A DNA stretch of 53,658 nucleotides from Pseudomonadota bacterium. GTDB taxonomy: Bacteria; Pseudomonadota; Gammaproteobacteria; Burkholderiales; Thiobacillaceae. A model generated the notes under the pieces. It ran no database searches and had not been told where the DNA came from. It saw only the letters and a list, made by a program, of their open reading frames with translations. The translations under genes were made by a program, and so were the position numbers. Shown one piece after another: positions 16,901 to 24,904 of this stretch (position 1 is its first letter; every line of letters starts with the position of its first letter). The stretch spans positions 1-53,658 of the forward strand of contig JAJZRU010000018.1 of the NCBI GenBank assembly GCA_021802555.1. The letters run 5' to 3'.

Positions 16901-16925
16901 GTATTTGCGCTGGGGGCGCCGCTGA
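13905..16925 (+). CDS. RND-family efflux pump permease
   Basis: 1006 aa, the usual size for an RND inner-membrane pump. The twelve-helix, two-porter-domain layout is clear, with a first helix near residue 12 and helices 2-6 at about 325-480. In helix 4 the proton-relay motif is intact (VGLLADDGIIVLEAIQ, Asp-Asp). In the helix-10 region the usual Lys-Asn of AcrB is replaced by Asn-His (GVSLNHGIVLLAYV), nearer to the metal-type (CzcA-like SVLNG) arrangement. The substrate cannot be told from sequence. It is coupled to the upstream adaptor; the outer-membrane partner is probably the TolC-like protein 1 kb downstream. Confidence 0.92.
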   Translation: MRLPSLLRRPLLWAMVYGALLAYGLYALWRIPAGVLPRFDFPQVSVIVHAPGYSALEMESLVARPLEGQIMGLQGLATLRTTLAQGTAQLTARFTEGSDPQLDLQAVYGAIDRARGGLPPGVAPYAEIMGNAVNEVADYGVSLPAGVPAWEAEDAVRTRVLPALRALPGVQRVELFGAGPPTLWIQPDPAALIQHHVGIAALAGAVGGAATLSPAGRLDIGHQDVLLEVRHLPLAAHQVLDIPVPTPGGPVPLAALARVVKTPPPIHYGLQIDGRAGLGLIVFKQPQASTIPVDRAVAHTLASLQGELPAGAHWVPVYRQAHLVALIGHDLSRNLLIGGALAVLVLMWLLGRHHGVSILALSIPTALLLAIGALYALGQSLNLLTLGALTVAVGLLADDGIIVLEAIQHRWEHGDKGWAGVRAGVADIAVADVTGTLTTVAAYLPLLAVGGLAGLFMQPFALAMSLALLASLLVSLTLIPLLLARRSGGGSAPASGRRFLGWLARGNEKLLGFTLRRPGMSLTGALLAFGGSVAALAFVPVNFLPLPNEGVLLDSFTLAPGSSLTETLATVDRMSAAMRANPAVAHVFARIGSARDTAYTEKSFAGEIQVVLKPGFDANHLDRLAAQLRDQAKQPGVQQSLDTPTIERLGESLSGLPQPFEVTLYGNRIATLRQLSEEITARLKTVPSLTDIFNNDAYPVTQLVIAPRPEVLRSVNLDPAELARQLRLLLGGETVARLPDGNTHLDLYVRLADAPYLQLGQLERQMIHTPTGWVPLGRLAHLELVAQPNQLRHLNGARALEILATPLGALGGTIAAAKQALAGLHLPGGYRIAFGGLYPELLHTAYALGVAAVGALILTLGILALQFGGLRLPLILLLQAPLAFTGAALALAVSGVGLNATGLVGFLTLIGVSLNHGIVLLAYVRAHEHQGLAREDAVRRAVRERFRPIVLTTLTAALGMLPTALGYGTGAAPEQGLAIVVLGGVLWSSLLSTNLLPALYLRWGRR

Positions 16926-16969
16926 ACAGCCCATGCTAGAATCCGGCGACCCGCAACGGACTGAGGCCT

Positions 16970-17623
16970 ATGGACCTGGAACGCGCCCGCCGCAACATGG
17001 TGGAACAGCAGATCCGCCCCTGGGAGGTGCTGGATCAAGGTGTGCTTGACCTGCTCTACGAAGTGAAGCGGGAGGAATTCGTCCCGCAGGTGTACCGCTC
17101 GCTCGCCTTCGCCGATCTGGAAATCCCGCTGGGCCATGGCCAATCCATGTGGACGCCCAAGCTGGAAGCGCGCGTGCTGCAGGAATTGGCCCCAGTATCC
17201 ACGGACAAGGTCTTGGAAGTCGGCACCGGCAGCGGTTATTTCGCCGCCCTGCTCTCGCGCCGCGCCGCGCACGTGCATTCCGTCGAAATCGTGCCCGAAT
17301 TCAAGACGGCGGCCGAGCGCAAGCTCGCCGGCCGCGGTTTCACCAACGTCAGCCTGGAAATCGGCGACGCGGCGCGCGGCTGGCCACGTCACGCGCCTTA
17401 CGACGTCATCGTCGTCACCGGCTCGCTGCCATTTCTGCCCCAGGCCTTTCTCGACGGCCTGGCGCCCGGCGGCCGGTTGTTCGCGGTGGTGGGCGACGCC
17501 CCGGTAATGCAGGCCCGGCTGTACACCTGCGTGGCGCCCGCTGCCTGCCGGCATGCCGTCCTGTTCGAAACCAGCCTCGCGCGGCTCATGAATGTGCAGG
17601 AGCCGGAGCGCTTCGTGTTCTGA
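16970..17623 (+). CDS. pcm: Protein-L-isoaspartate O-methyltransferase-like protein
   Basis: 217 aa SAM-dependent methyltransferase of the PCMT family. The N-terminus MDLERARRNMVEQQIRPWEVLD and the motif I VLEVGTGSGYFAALLSRRA are diagnostic, followed by SVEIVPEF. It would methylate isoaspartyl residues for repair. This short subgroup commonly sits next to a rhodanese gene and tolC in Proteobacteria, as here, so its real role may be linked to envelope or efflux (inference). A -10-like TAGAAT lies 33 bases before the ATG. Its stop overlaps the next start (TGATG). Confidence 0.9.
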   Translation: MDLERARRNMVEQQIRPWEVLDQGVLDLLYEVKREEFVPQVYRSLAFADLEIPLGHGQSMWTPKLEARVLQELAPVSTDKVLEVGTGSGYFAALLSRRAAHVHSVEIVPEFKTAAERKLAGRGFTNVSLEIGDAARGWPRHAPYDVIVVTGSLPFLPQAFLDGLAPGGRLFAVVGDAPVMQARLYTCVAPAACRHAVLFETSLARLMNVQEPERFVF

Positions 17624-17940
17624 TGACGCAGTTGCGCCCGCCCGCCGCCAAGGCCCTGCTCGATGCCCCCGTGCCGCCCCAGGTGCTGGACGTGCGCGAG
17701 GCCTGGGAAGTGGAGCGCTGCGGCATCGCCAGCTCGATCTGGATACCCCTCGGGCAGTTGATGGCGCGTCACGCCGAGCTCGATTCCTCCCGTGCGGTGC
17801 TGGTGGTCTGCCATCACGGCATACGCAGTTGGCATGCCGCTCGCCTGCTGGAAAATCTGGGCTTCGCCTCCGTGATCAATCTGGCCGGCGGCGTGGAAGC
17901 CTGGGCCCGCGAAGTCGAGCCGACCATGGCTCGTTACTGA
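17623..17940 (+). CDS. Rhodanese-like domain protein
   Basis: 105 aa single rhodanese domain. The active loop is CHHGIRSW with Cys63, and VLDVREAWEVERCGI at 21-35 and NLAGGVEAWAREV near the end are the standard rhodanese signatures. It is expected to be a cytoplasmic sulfurtransferase or persulfide carrier (no signal peptide). It overlaps the pcm stop by one base and lies 13 bases before tolC, forming a pcm-rhodanese-tolC unit. Confidence 0.92.
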   Translation: MTQLRPPAAKALLDAPVPPQVLDVREAWEVERCGIASSIWIPLGQLMARHAELDSSRAVLVVCHHGIRSWHAARLLENLGFASVINLAGGVEAWAREVEPTMARY

Positions 17941-17953
17941 GAAAGCAATCAGC

Positions 17954-19294
17954 ATGCATACCCGATCACACATTCTTCTTGCGCTGTCCCTTGCCCTCTG
18001 TGCCCTCCCTGCAAGCGCGGAAAACCTCGCCGACGTCTATCGCAAGGCCGCCGCCTACGACGCCACCTTTGCCGCCGCCCAGGCCAGCTACCGCGCCAAC
18101 CTGGAAAAAATCCCGCAGGCGCGCGCCGCCTTGCTGCCGCAGGTAAGCGCCACCGGCAGCATCAGCCGCGTGCATCAGACCAACACCATGGCGACGCCGC
18201 AGACGGTGACCTACAACTCGCCCAGCTGGGGCGTCACAGCGGTGCAGGCGCTGTTCAACAAGCAGAGCCTCATCCAGTTGGACGAGGCCCACCTGCAGGC
18301 GCGCACCGCGGCGGAACAGCTCGATGCCGCCGGCCAGAATCTCGTGCTGCGCGTCGCCCAAGCCTATTTCAGCGTCCTCAAGGCGCAGGACGACCTGGCC
18401 TCGCTGCAGGCGCAAAAAGCCGCCATCAGCAGGCAGCTGGCCTATGCCAAGCGCGCCTTCGAGGTGGGCACCGCGACCATTACCGACACCAACGAGGCGC
18501 AAGCGCGCTTCGACCTCGCCACCGCCCAGGAAATCGCCGCCCGGAACCAGCTCGAAATCGCCCGCCGCACGCTCGACACCCTGACCGGCCAACCCAACGG
18601 CGCCTTGAGCCCGCTCGCCCCCAGGGCCATCTTCGCCATGCCCAGCCCCGGCCCGCTCGACGGCTGGGTGGAAGACGCACGCACCAAAAACGCCAACGTG
18701 CGCGTGCAGCAGACGCTGCGCGCCCTCGCCGACAAGGAAGTGCAGCGCAACCGCGCTGGGCATTACCCCACCCTGGCGCTCACCGCGGGCTATCAGGATC
18801 AGAACAACCAGCACTTCGGCCCCTTCAGCTTCAACAACCAGGCGGCCTCCGTGGGGCTGCAGCTCAACATCCCGATTTACCAGGGCGGCCTGATCACGGC
18901 GCAGACGCGCGAAGCGGCCGCCAATCAGCAGCGCGCCCAGCAGAACCTGGACGATGCCGTGCGCAGCGCGCTGCTGGCGGTGCGCCAGGCCTATCTCAAC
19001 GTCACCAACGGCGCGGCCCAGGTGAAAGCCCTGGAGCAGGCTTTGCATTCCAGCGAAGTGTCGCTGGATTCCACCATCACGGGCCTGAAAGTGGGCGTGC
19101 GCACCAGCCTGGACGTGCTCAACGCCCAGCAGCAGGTTTATTCCGCCTGGCAGCAGTTATCCGCCGCCAAGTATGCCTATCTGCTCGCCACCCTGCAGTT
19201 GAAGGATGCCGCCGGCACTCTGGCGCCCGAGGATCTCACGCAACTCGACCGCTACCTCAAGGCCGGTCCGCCGACGCCGCCGAGGGTGCAGTAA
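17954..19294 (+). CDS. tolC: TolC-family outer-membrane channel
   Basis: 446 aa. The signal peptide ends near LCALPASA (about residue 22). Two tandem OEP repeats follow: the first includes LADVYRKAAAYDATFAAAQASYRANLEKIPQARAALLPQV-type sequence, with repeated long Ala/Gln-rich helices and NQAASVGLQLNIPIYQGGL starting the second. Length and layout equal E. coli TolC. It forms a trimeric exit duct for tripartite efflux or type I secretion and most simply serves the RND adaptor/pump pair upstream. A GC hairpin follows, but its T-run is on the other strand. Confidence 0.95.
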   Translation: MHTRSHILLALSLALCALPASAENLADVYRKAAAYDATFAAAQASYRANLEKIPQARAALLPQVSATGSISRVHQTNTMATPQTVTYNSPSWGVTAVQALFNKQSLIQLDEAHLQARTAAEQLDAAGQNLVLRVAQAYFSVLKAQDDLASLQAQKAAISRQLAYAKRAFEVGTATITDTNEAQARFDLATAQEIAARNQLEIARRTLDTLTGQPNGALSPLAPRAIFAMPSPGPLDGWVEDARTKNANVRVQQTLRALADKEVQRNRAGHYPTLALTAGYQDQNNQHFGPFSFNNQAASVGLQLNIPIYQGGLITAQTREAAANQQRAQQNLDDAVRSALLAVRQAYLNVTNGAAQVKALEQALHSSEVSLDSTITGLKVGVRTSLDVLNAQQQVYSAWQQLSAAKYAYLLATLQLKDAAGTLAPEDLTQLDRYLKAGPPTPPRVQ

Positions 19295-19302
19295 CGCTCG
19301 AC

Positions 19303-19326
19303 AAAAAGCCCCGCTCGGGCGGGGCT
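19303..19326 (-). terminator. Intrinsic terminator of the DUF2892 gene
   Basis: On the minus strand AGCCCCGC (19326-19319), loop CCGA, GCGGGGCT (19314-19307) is followed by TTTT. It lies 20 bases after the stop of the minus-strand gene at 19347. On the plus strand the same stem lacks a T-run and follows tolC by 12 bases, so it would stop tolC transcription only weakly. Confidence 0.88.
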
Positions 19327-19346
19327 CGTCACCTTAAGGCAGCCGC

Positions 19347-19538
19347 TCAGTGCTTGGTGGCGCAGGTCTTGATGCCGAAGGGCAAGTAGGCCGGGCACCA
19401 GCCGATGAGGCCGGTGGCGAGCGGCAGCACGCCGATCCAGGCCCACACCGGCCCATGCGCGAAAAGAACCCAGGCGATGAGGGCGAGGCCCGCGACGATG
19501 CGTATGGCGCGGTCCGCGCCGCCGACGTTGTGTAGCAT
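19347..19538 (-). CDS. DUF2892 / YgaP-type small membrane protein
   Basis: 63 aa. Two hydrophobic helices (AIRIVAGLALIAWVLFAHGP and AWIGVLPLATGLIGWCPAYLPF) follow the start MLHNVGGADR. The ending GWCPAYLPFGIKTC is the DUF2892 signature. In E. coli the same domain is fused to a rhodanese in YgaP; here it stands alone, with a rhodanese gene 1.4 kb away on the other strand. A good ribosome site (AAGGAGAG) and its own terminator support it as a real single-gene unit. Confidence 0.92.
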   Translation of the reverse strand: MLHNVGGADRAIRIVAGLALIAWVLFAHGPVWAWIGVLPLATGLIGWCPAYLPFGIKTCATKH

Positions 19539-19670
19539 TTATTCTCTCCTTAACGTTGAAACGCATTTGCATCATAGCCCAGCCGGCGCGGATGTCATCG
19601 GCGCCGCCCGAAGGCCCCGGACGCCGCGGCCGCGCGCGGATTGGCGCCGTTGCCGTGATATGCTGCCCTC

Positions 19671-21575
19671 ATGGCAAGTCGTATCGGGTGGTGGTGGTGG
19701 TGGTTGCTGTTCGCAGTGACGCTGCCCGCCCGCGCCGACGACGCCTTTCTGCGCGCCCATGCCGCCTATCTCGCGCATGACCCCGTTGCCTTCGAGCGCG
19801 CCGCGGCGCAGGTGCCCAAAAATTACGTGCTGGCACCTTATCTGCAGTTCTGGCGCTTGTCGCAGAACCTCGGCGACGACGGCGCGATTGCCGACTTTCT
19901 CGCCGCCCAGCGCGGTACTTGGCTGGCACAGCGCCTGCGCGCGCTGTGGTTGACCGATCTGGGGCGCCGCCAGTTGTGGCCGGCCTATCTGGCGGAATAT
20001 CCCCGGCTCGCCGACCCCAGCCTGAGCCAGCGCTGCTACGACTACCAGGCCCGACTCGCCAGCGGCAAGGCTGGCGTACTGGCGAAAGCGCGCCCGCTGT
20101 GGTTCAGTGCCGACGATCTGCCTGCCTCCTGCACACCGCTGTTCACCGCCATGGCCGACGCCGGTCTGCTGGATCGCGCCGATATCTGGCAGCGCCTGCG
20201 CTTGGCGCTGCTGGCCGGCCACCCGGACGTGGCGCGCGCCATAGCGGACTACTTGGGCATCGAAGGCATCGCCGTGGCGCGCATGATAGCGCGCGCGCAG
20301 CGCTCGCCGGCCACCTATCTCGCAGGGCTGGACAGGCAGCGCGACCCCGGCCGCGGCGCGCGCGAGGTAGCGCTGTATGCCTTGACCCGGCGAGCCTTTT
20401 TCGATCCGCAGGCGAGCGCGGACTGGCTGGAACGCCATGCCCGCGGCTGGCCGGCGCGCACCCGCGACGCGGCCTGGGCCCAGATCGCGGTGCAGGCGGC
20501 GCGCCAGCATGAGCGCGCCGCGCTGGCCTGGTTCGCGCGCGCCGGCACGGGGGTGGCAAACGACTACCAGAAAACCTGGCGTGCGCGCGCCGCCCTGCGC
20601 GCGGAAAGCTGGCGCGCCCTCGCCGCCGCCATCCATGCCCTGCCGCCGCGCCTGCAGGCCGAGCCGGAATGGCGCTACTGGCTGGCGCGCGCCTATCAGG
20701 CCCGCGGCAAGGCGACCGCGGCCAACCGTCTGTACGCCGGCCTGGCGCGCACGCCGGATTACTACGGCCAGCTGGCCGGCGAGGAACTGGGCGTCACCCT
20801 GGAAGCCGCCGCGCCGTCGGACGCCGACCCTGCGCCGGCCGCCATCAACGCCGTAGCCAACGACCCCGGCATCGTGCGCGCGCTCGCGCTGTGGAACCTG
20901 GGTCTGCGCTTCGAGGCGACGGGGGAATGGAACTGGGCGATCCGCGGCTTTGACGACGCGCAGCTGCTCGGCGCCGCGGAACTGGCGCGCGAGGCGAACT
21001 GGTACGACCGCGCCATCTACACCGCGGGCAAGACGCATACGCTCAAGAACTACAAGCTGCTGTTCCCCGCGCCCTACCGCGAGGAAGCCATGCGCTATGC
21101 TGCCCGGTATCATCTCGACCCGGCCTGGGTGTACGGCCTCATGCGCCAGGAAAGCCGCTTCACGATCGACGCGCGCTCGGACGTGGGGGCGCTGGGCCTC
21201 ATGCAGATCATGCCCGCCACCGCGCGCTGGATCGCGCGCCGCCTGGGCATAAACGATTTCCGCGCCAACAGCGCGCACGATCTGGACGTCAACCTGCGCT
21301 TCGGCACCTATTATCTGCGCTATGCCCTGGACGGCCTGGCCGACCAGCCGGTGCTGGCGACTGCGGGCTACAATGCAGGCCCCTTGCGCGCGCGCCGCTG
21401 GCAGGCCGACCGGCCGCTGGACGCCACCATTTATATCGATACCATTCCCTTCCAGGAAACCCGCGATTACGTGAAAAAAGTCATGAACAACGCCATGTTC
21501 TATGCGCGCCGCTTCGACACGCGCGACTCGCCGCTGCTGAAGGCCCGCCTGGGCGTCATCCCGCCGCGCCCGTGA
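19671..21575 (+). CDS. slt: Soluble lytic murein transglycosylase
   Basis: 634 aa. A signal peptide with five consecutive Trp (W7-W11) is followed by a long alpha-helical U-domain (DDAFLRAHAAYLAHDP onward) and a C-terminal SLT catalytic domain. Catalytic Glu is in YGLMRQESRF; GALGLMQIMPATA and TAGYNAGP are the other SLT motifs. It cleaves peptidoglycan glycan strands in the periplasm to anhydromuropeptides. The size matches E. coli Slt70. The stop overlaps the GTG start of the next gene (GTGA). Confidence 0.95.
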   Translation: MASRIGWWWWWLLFAVTLPARADDAFLRAHAAYLAHDPVAFERAAAQVPKNYVLAPYLQFWRLSQNLGDDGAIADFLAAQRGTWLAQRLRALWLTDLGRRQLWPAYLAEYPRLADPSLSQRCYDYQARLASGKAGVLAKARPLWFSADDLPASCTPLFTAMADAGLLDRADIWQRLRLALLAGHPDVARAIADYLGIEGIAVARMIARAQRSPATYLAGLDRQRDPGRGAREVALYALTRRAFFDPQASADWLERHARGWPARTRDAAWAQIAVQAARQHERAALAWFARAGTGVANDYQKTWRARAALRAESWRALAAAIHALPPRLQAEPEWRYWLARAYQARGKATAANRLYAGLARTPDYYGQLAGEELGVTLEAAAPSDADPAPAAINAVANDPGIVRALALWNLGLRFEATGEWNWAIRGFDDAQLLGAAELAREANWYDRAIYTAGKTHTLKNYKLLFPAPYREEAMRYAARYHLDPAWVYGLMRQESRFTIDARSDVGALGLMQIMPATARWIARRLGINDFRANSAHDLDVNLRFGTYYLRYALDGLADQPVLATAGYNAGPLRARRWQADRPLDATIYIDTIPFQETRDYVKKVMNNAMFYARRFDTRDSPLLKARLGVIPPRP

Positions 21576-22183
21576 AGCCGCATAGCGCATCCTGCGAGCG
21601 CAACCGCGAGCCCATCCTCGCCGTGCTGCGCGAGCATTTCCGCGGCGTCGCGCGGGTCCTGGAAATCGGCAGCGGCACGGGCCAGCACGCCGTGTACTTC
21701 GGCGCCGCCCTGCCCCATGTGACCTGGCAGACCAGCGACCTGCCGGAGCAGCACGACGGCATCCGCCTGTGGCTCGCCGAAGCCGCCCTGCCCAACGTGC
21801 TGCCGCCGCTCGTGCTGGACGTCGCCGCGCACCCCTGGCCGGCACTTTCCGCGGATGCCGTATTCTCCGCCAACACCCTGCACATCATGGCCTGGGAGCG
21901 CGTGCAGGATTTCTTCGCCGGCCTGCCCCAGGTGCTGAACGTGAACGGCCTGCTGGTGGTGTACGGCCCTTTCAACTACGACGGCCTCTACTCTTCGGAG
22001 AGCAACGCGCATTTCGATGCCTGGCTCAAGGCGCGCGACGCCCGCTCCGCCATCCGCGACTTCGCCGCGGTGGATGCCCTGGCGCAGAACGCCGGGCTGC
22101 GGCTGCTGGAAGACCATGCCATGCCGGCCAACAACCGCTGCCTGGTGTGGCGACGCGCGGCAGCTACGGCGGCATCCGCATAA
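21572..22183 (+). CDS. DUF938 class I SAM-dependent methyltransferase
   Basis: 203 aa starting with GTG at 21572, overlapping slt by 4 bases. VLEIGSGTGQHAVYFGAALP is motif I. KPHSASCERNREPILAVL at the N-terminus and FSANTLHIMAWERVQDFF, GPFNYDG and SNAHFDAWLKARD are characteristic of DUF938 proteins. The methyl acceptor is unknown. No ribosome site is needed if it is coupled to slt. Confidence 0.9.
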   Translation: MKPHSASCERNREPILAVLREHFRGVARVLEIGSGTGQHAVYFGAALPHVTWQTSDLPEQHDGIRLWLAEAALPNVLPPLVLDVAAHPWPALSADAVFSANTLHIMAWERVQDFFAGLPQVLNVNGLLVVYGPFNYDGLYSSESNAHFDAWLKARDARSAIRDFAAVDALAQNAGLRLLEDHAMPANNRCLVWRRAAATAASA

Positions 22184-22218
22184 AATGTGCGGCTTCCCTT
22201 AGCTGACGCACAACCCTC

Positions 22219-23250
22219 ATGGCTATCGACACTGTCTGCATCCTGGGCGGCTCCGGCTTCGTCGGCCGTGCCCTCGCCAACCAGTTGGTGAGCCGCGGCA
22301 AGCGCGTGCGCGTGCTGACGCGCCGGCGCGAACAGGCCAAGGCGCTGATCCTCCTGCCCACCGTCGAGGTGGTGGAGGCCGACGTGCACGACGAGCGCGA
22401 ATTGCAGCGTCAGTTCGCGGGCATGGACGCGGTCGTCAACCTGGTCGGCATCCTGCACGAGGAAACGCCTGGGCGCCAGGACCGGCCCGGCGCGCGGCGC
22501 GGCGATTTCCAGCACGTCCACATCGAGCTGCCGCGCAAGGTGGTGCACGCCTGCGGCCGCGCCGGCACGGCGCGGCTGCTGCACATGAGCGCGCTCGGGG
22601 CCGATCCGGTGTCGCGCTCCGCCTACCAGCGCTCCAAGGGCATAGGCGAAGCCCTCGTGCGCGAGGCTGGCATGCCGCACTCCGACGATCCCTATTGGTA
22701 TCTGAACGGCCCCAAATTCCTCCACGGCCAGGGCCTCGCCGTCACCGTGTTCCGCCCCTCGGTCATTTTCGGGCGCGGCGACAGCTTCCTCAATCTCTTC
22801 GCCCGCCTGATCAGGCTCTTTCCCGTGCTGCCGCTGGCCAGCCCCGGCGCGCGCTTCCAGCCGGCATACGTCGAGGACGTGGCGCGCGTCTTTGCCGACA
22901 GCCTGGAAAATTCCGCCACCCATGGGCAGACCTACGATTTGTGCGGCCCCCGCTCCTACACTCTGGAGGAATTGGTGCGCCTGGTGGCGCAGAACCTGCA
23001 CCGGCGCCCGCGCATCCTGCGCCTCGGCCCACGGCTGTCCTACCTGCAGGCCTGGGCCATGGAGTTCAAGCCCGGCCGCCCCCTCATGACGCGCGACAAC
23101 TACTACGCCATGCTCACGGACAACGTCTGCCAGGGCGGTCCGACCCTGCCTTTCGAGTTCCGCCCCACCGCGCTGGAAGCCGTGCTGCCGCAATACATCC
23201 ACGGCGACGACGCACCCGGCCGCCATGACCGTCTGCGGCGCGCGCGCTGA
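22219..23250 (+). CDS. NAD(P)-binding protein, complex I NDUFA9-like
   Basis: 343 aa atypical short-chain dehydrogenase. The N-terminal Rossmann motif is GGSGFVGRALANQL (10-23). AVVNLVGILHE, MSALGADPVSRSAYQRSKGIGE and VTVFRPSVIFGRGDSFLN are typical of the NDUFA9/39-kDa-subunit-like bacterial family. The catalytic Tyr-x3-Lys is present (AYQRSKG). The role in bacteria is not established; a quinone or lipid-related function is often assumed. A -10-like TAAAAT lies just upstream. It is the last gene of the plus-strand run. Confidence 0.9.
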   Translation: MAIDTVCILGGSGFVGRALANQLVSRGKRVRVLTRRREQAKALILLPTVEVVEADVHDERELQRQFAGMDAVVNLVGILHEETPGRQDRPGARRGDFQHVHIELPRKVVHACGRAGTARLLHMSALGADPVSRSAYQRSKGIGEALVREAGMPHSDDPYWYLNGPKFLHGQGLAVTVFRPSVIFGRGDSFLNLFARLIRLFPVLPLASPGARFQPAYVEDVARVFADSLENSATHGQTYDLCGPRSYTLEELVRLVAQNLHRRPRILRLGPRLSYLQAWAMEFKPGRPLMTRDNYYAMLTDNVCQGGPTLPFEFRPTALEAVLPQYIHGDDAPGRHDRLRRAR

Positions 23251-23380
23251 AGGGGGCGGGCGCCGGATTCACCCTGAAAACCGCATTCGCACCACAGAAA
23301 CACGGTGGCGCAGCGGAAAAAACAAAGCGTTGCGGCGTTTCATGCCTTGGGGTGGCGATCCGCCATGTCCGTCGGCAGGT

Positions 23381-23950
23381 TCACTCCACCGCCCGCAGCA
23401 GCTCCGCCAGCTGCGCAGGCGTGGGCGCCCCCATGAACAGCGCGGCGCCGCCGTCCTTGCGGCGGAAGACCATGAGCGGCACGCCGGTCAGGTTCTCCCC
23501 CTGCAGCAGGGCGAGGTTGGCCTGCAAGTCCATGCGCGTCTTGCCGGCCATGCGCCTGGCCGGCGCGATGCCGCCGCCCGGCCCCGCGGCGCTGAGATTG
23601 AAGTCGTTTTCGCTCTGCTCCAGCGCAGCCAATGGATTCCTGGCCTGCAGCAGCGCCGCCGCCTTGCCCTCGCTCGTCGGCGTCAGCAACCCCACCGGCA
23701 CCCAGCGGAACTGTAGATTGTCTTTGCCCACCCAGGGGCGCAGACGTTCATAAAGCTTGTGGCAATACGGGCAATTGGGATCGAAGAATATCCACACCAC
23801 GCGGCCGCCCGTGCCTTCCGCAATCGCGGTGGCCTGATCCATTCCCGCCAGCAGGCGGTCGGCCGCGCCTGGCGTTGCAGCCTGGGCCGGCCCGGCAAAG
23901 AAAAAAGCCAGGAACAGCAGGCTGTACCAAAAACGTCGTGTGTGCAGCAT
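23381..23950 (-). CDS. DsbG/DsbC-like thiol:disulfide interchange protein
   Basis: 189 aa periplasmic thioredoxin-fold protein. The signal peptide ends near AGPAQA. The redox site CPYC is at residues 60-63 in WIFFDPNCPYCHKLYERL, and the cis-Pro is in TGVPLMVFRR. It lacks the N-terminal dimerisation domain of true DsbC, so it is a short DsbG-like form. It is transcribed alone; 130 bases of intergenic sequence follow, in which I see no clear terminator. Confidence 0.88.
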   Translation of the reverse strand: MLHTRRFWYSLLFLAFFFAGPAQAATPGAADRLLAGMDQATAIAEGTGGRVVWIFFDPNCPYCHKLYERLRPWVGKDNLQFRWVPVGLLTPTSEGKAAALLQARNPLAALEQSENDFNLSAAGPGGGIAPARRMAGKTRMDLQANLALLQGENLTGVPLMVFRRKDGGAALFMGAPTPAQLAELLRAVE

Positions 23951-24025
23951 GTGCGCCTCCGCAGGAAACGATTCGAGTATGGTTCGAGAACGACGCCCCC
24001 GCGCTCTCGGGGTTCCGCACGCCAG

Positions 24026-24904
24026 CTATTTTTTTTTGGCGCGCGGATGGGCGGCGTCGTAGACGCGGCTCAGATGCTGGAAATCCAGATGCGTATAGAC
24101 CTGGGTCGCGGACAGGCTGGCGTGCCCCAGCATCTCCTGCACGGCGCGCAAATCGCCGGAGGACTGCAGCACATGGCTGGCGAAGGAGTGGCGCAGCAGG
24201 TGCGGGTACACGTGACTCGCCAGCCCGGCCTTGCGCGCCCAGCGCTCCAGGCGCAGCTCGATGCTGCGCGGCGTGAGCCGGCCGCCGCGCCGGTTCAGGA
24301 ACACGGCCTGCTGCCCGGCCGGCGCCAGGGCGGTGCGCTGCGCCAGCCAAGTTTGCAGCGCGCCGCGCGCCTGGGCGCCCACCGGCACGATGCGCGTCTT
24401 GCCGCCCTTGCCCACGACGGTGACCTCGCCCTCGGCCAGATCCAGGCGCGCCAGATCCAGGCCCGCCAGCTCGGACAGGCGCAGGCCGGACGAATAGAAC
24501 AGTTCGAACATGGCGGCGTCGCGCACTTCCAGCAGGCCGTCCGCTGCGCGTTCGAGCAGCTGCGCGCAGTCCTCGGGCGCGAGCACGTCCGGCAGGGCGC
24601 GCCGCAGCTTGGGCGGGCGCAGGCCCAGACAGGGGTTGGCGCCATAGCCCAGACGGCGGCAGGCATGGCGATAGAAACCGCGCCACGCCGACAGGATGCG
24701 CGCCAGGCTGCGCGGCGCCAGGCCGCGCCCGTGCAGGCGCGCGAGAAAAAGGCGCACGCTCGCCGTGTCCAGATCGCGCAGGGCGACGTCGCCGGCCTCC
24801 CTTTCCAGCAGGGCCAGATCGCGCGCGTAGCTCTGCGCCGTGCGCTGCGCCAGGCGCCGCTCGGCGGTCAGGTGCGCGAGGTAGTCGGCGACGTCGGGGG
24901 TCAT
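24026..24904 (-). CDS. xerC: Tyrosine recombinase XerC
   Basis: 292 aa. An N-terminal SAM-like core-binding domain (VADYLAHLTAERRLAQRTAQSY) is followed by the catalytic domain. Catalytic residues are visible: Arg in SSGLRLSELAGL, Lys in VVGKGGKTR, HLLRHSFASH (His, Arg), LGHASLSATQVYTHLD (His and nucleophilic Tyr). It resolves chromosome dimers at dif together with XerD. ATG at 24904 overlaps the DUF484 stop (ATGA). A longer frame to 25207 was rejected because it lies entirely within DUF484. It is the last gene of the operon starting at 29025. Confidence 0.95.
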   Translation of the reverse strand: MTPDVADYLAHLTAERRLAQRTAQSYARDLALLEREAGDVALRDLDTASVRLFLARLHGRGLAPRSLARILSAWRGFYRHACRRLGYGANPCLGLRPPKLRRALPDVLAPEDCAQLLERAADGLLEVRDAAMFELFYSSGLRLSELAGLDLARLDLAEGEVTVVGKGGKTRIVPVGAQARGALQTWLAQRTALAPAGQQAVFLNRRGGRLTPRSIELRLERWARKAGLASHVYPHLLRHSFASHVLQSSGDLRAVQEMLGHASLSATQVYTHLDFQHLSRVYDAAHPRAKKK

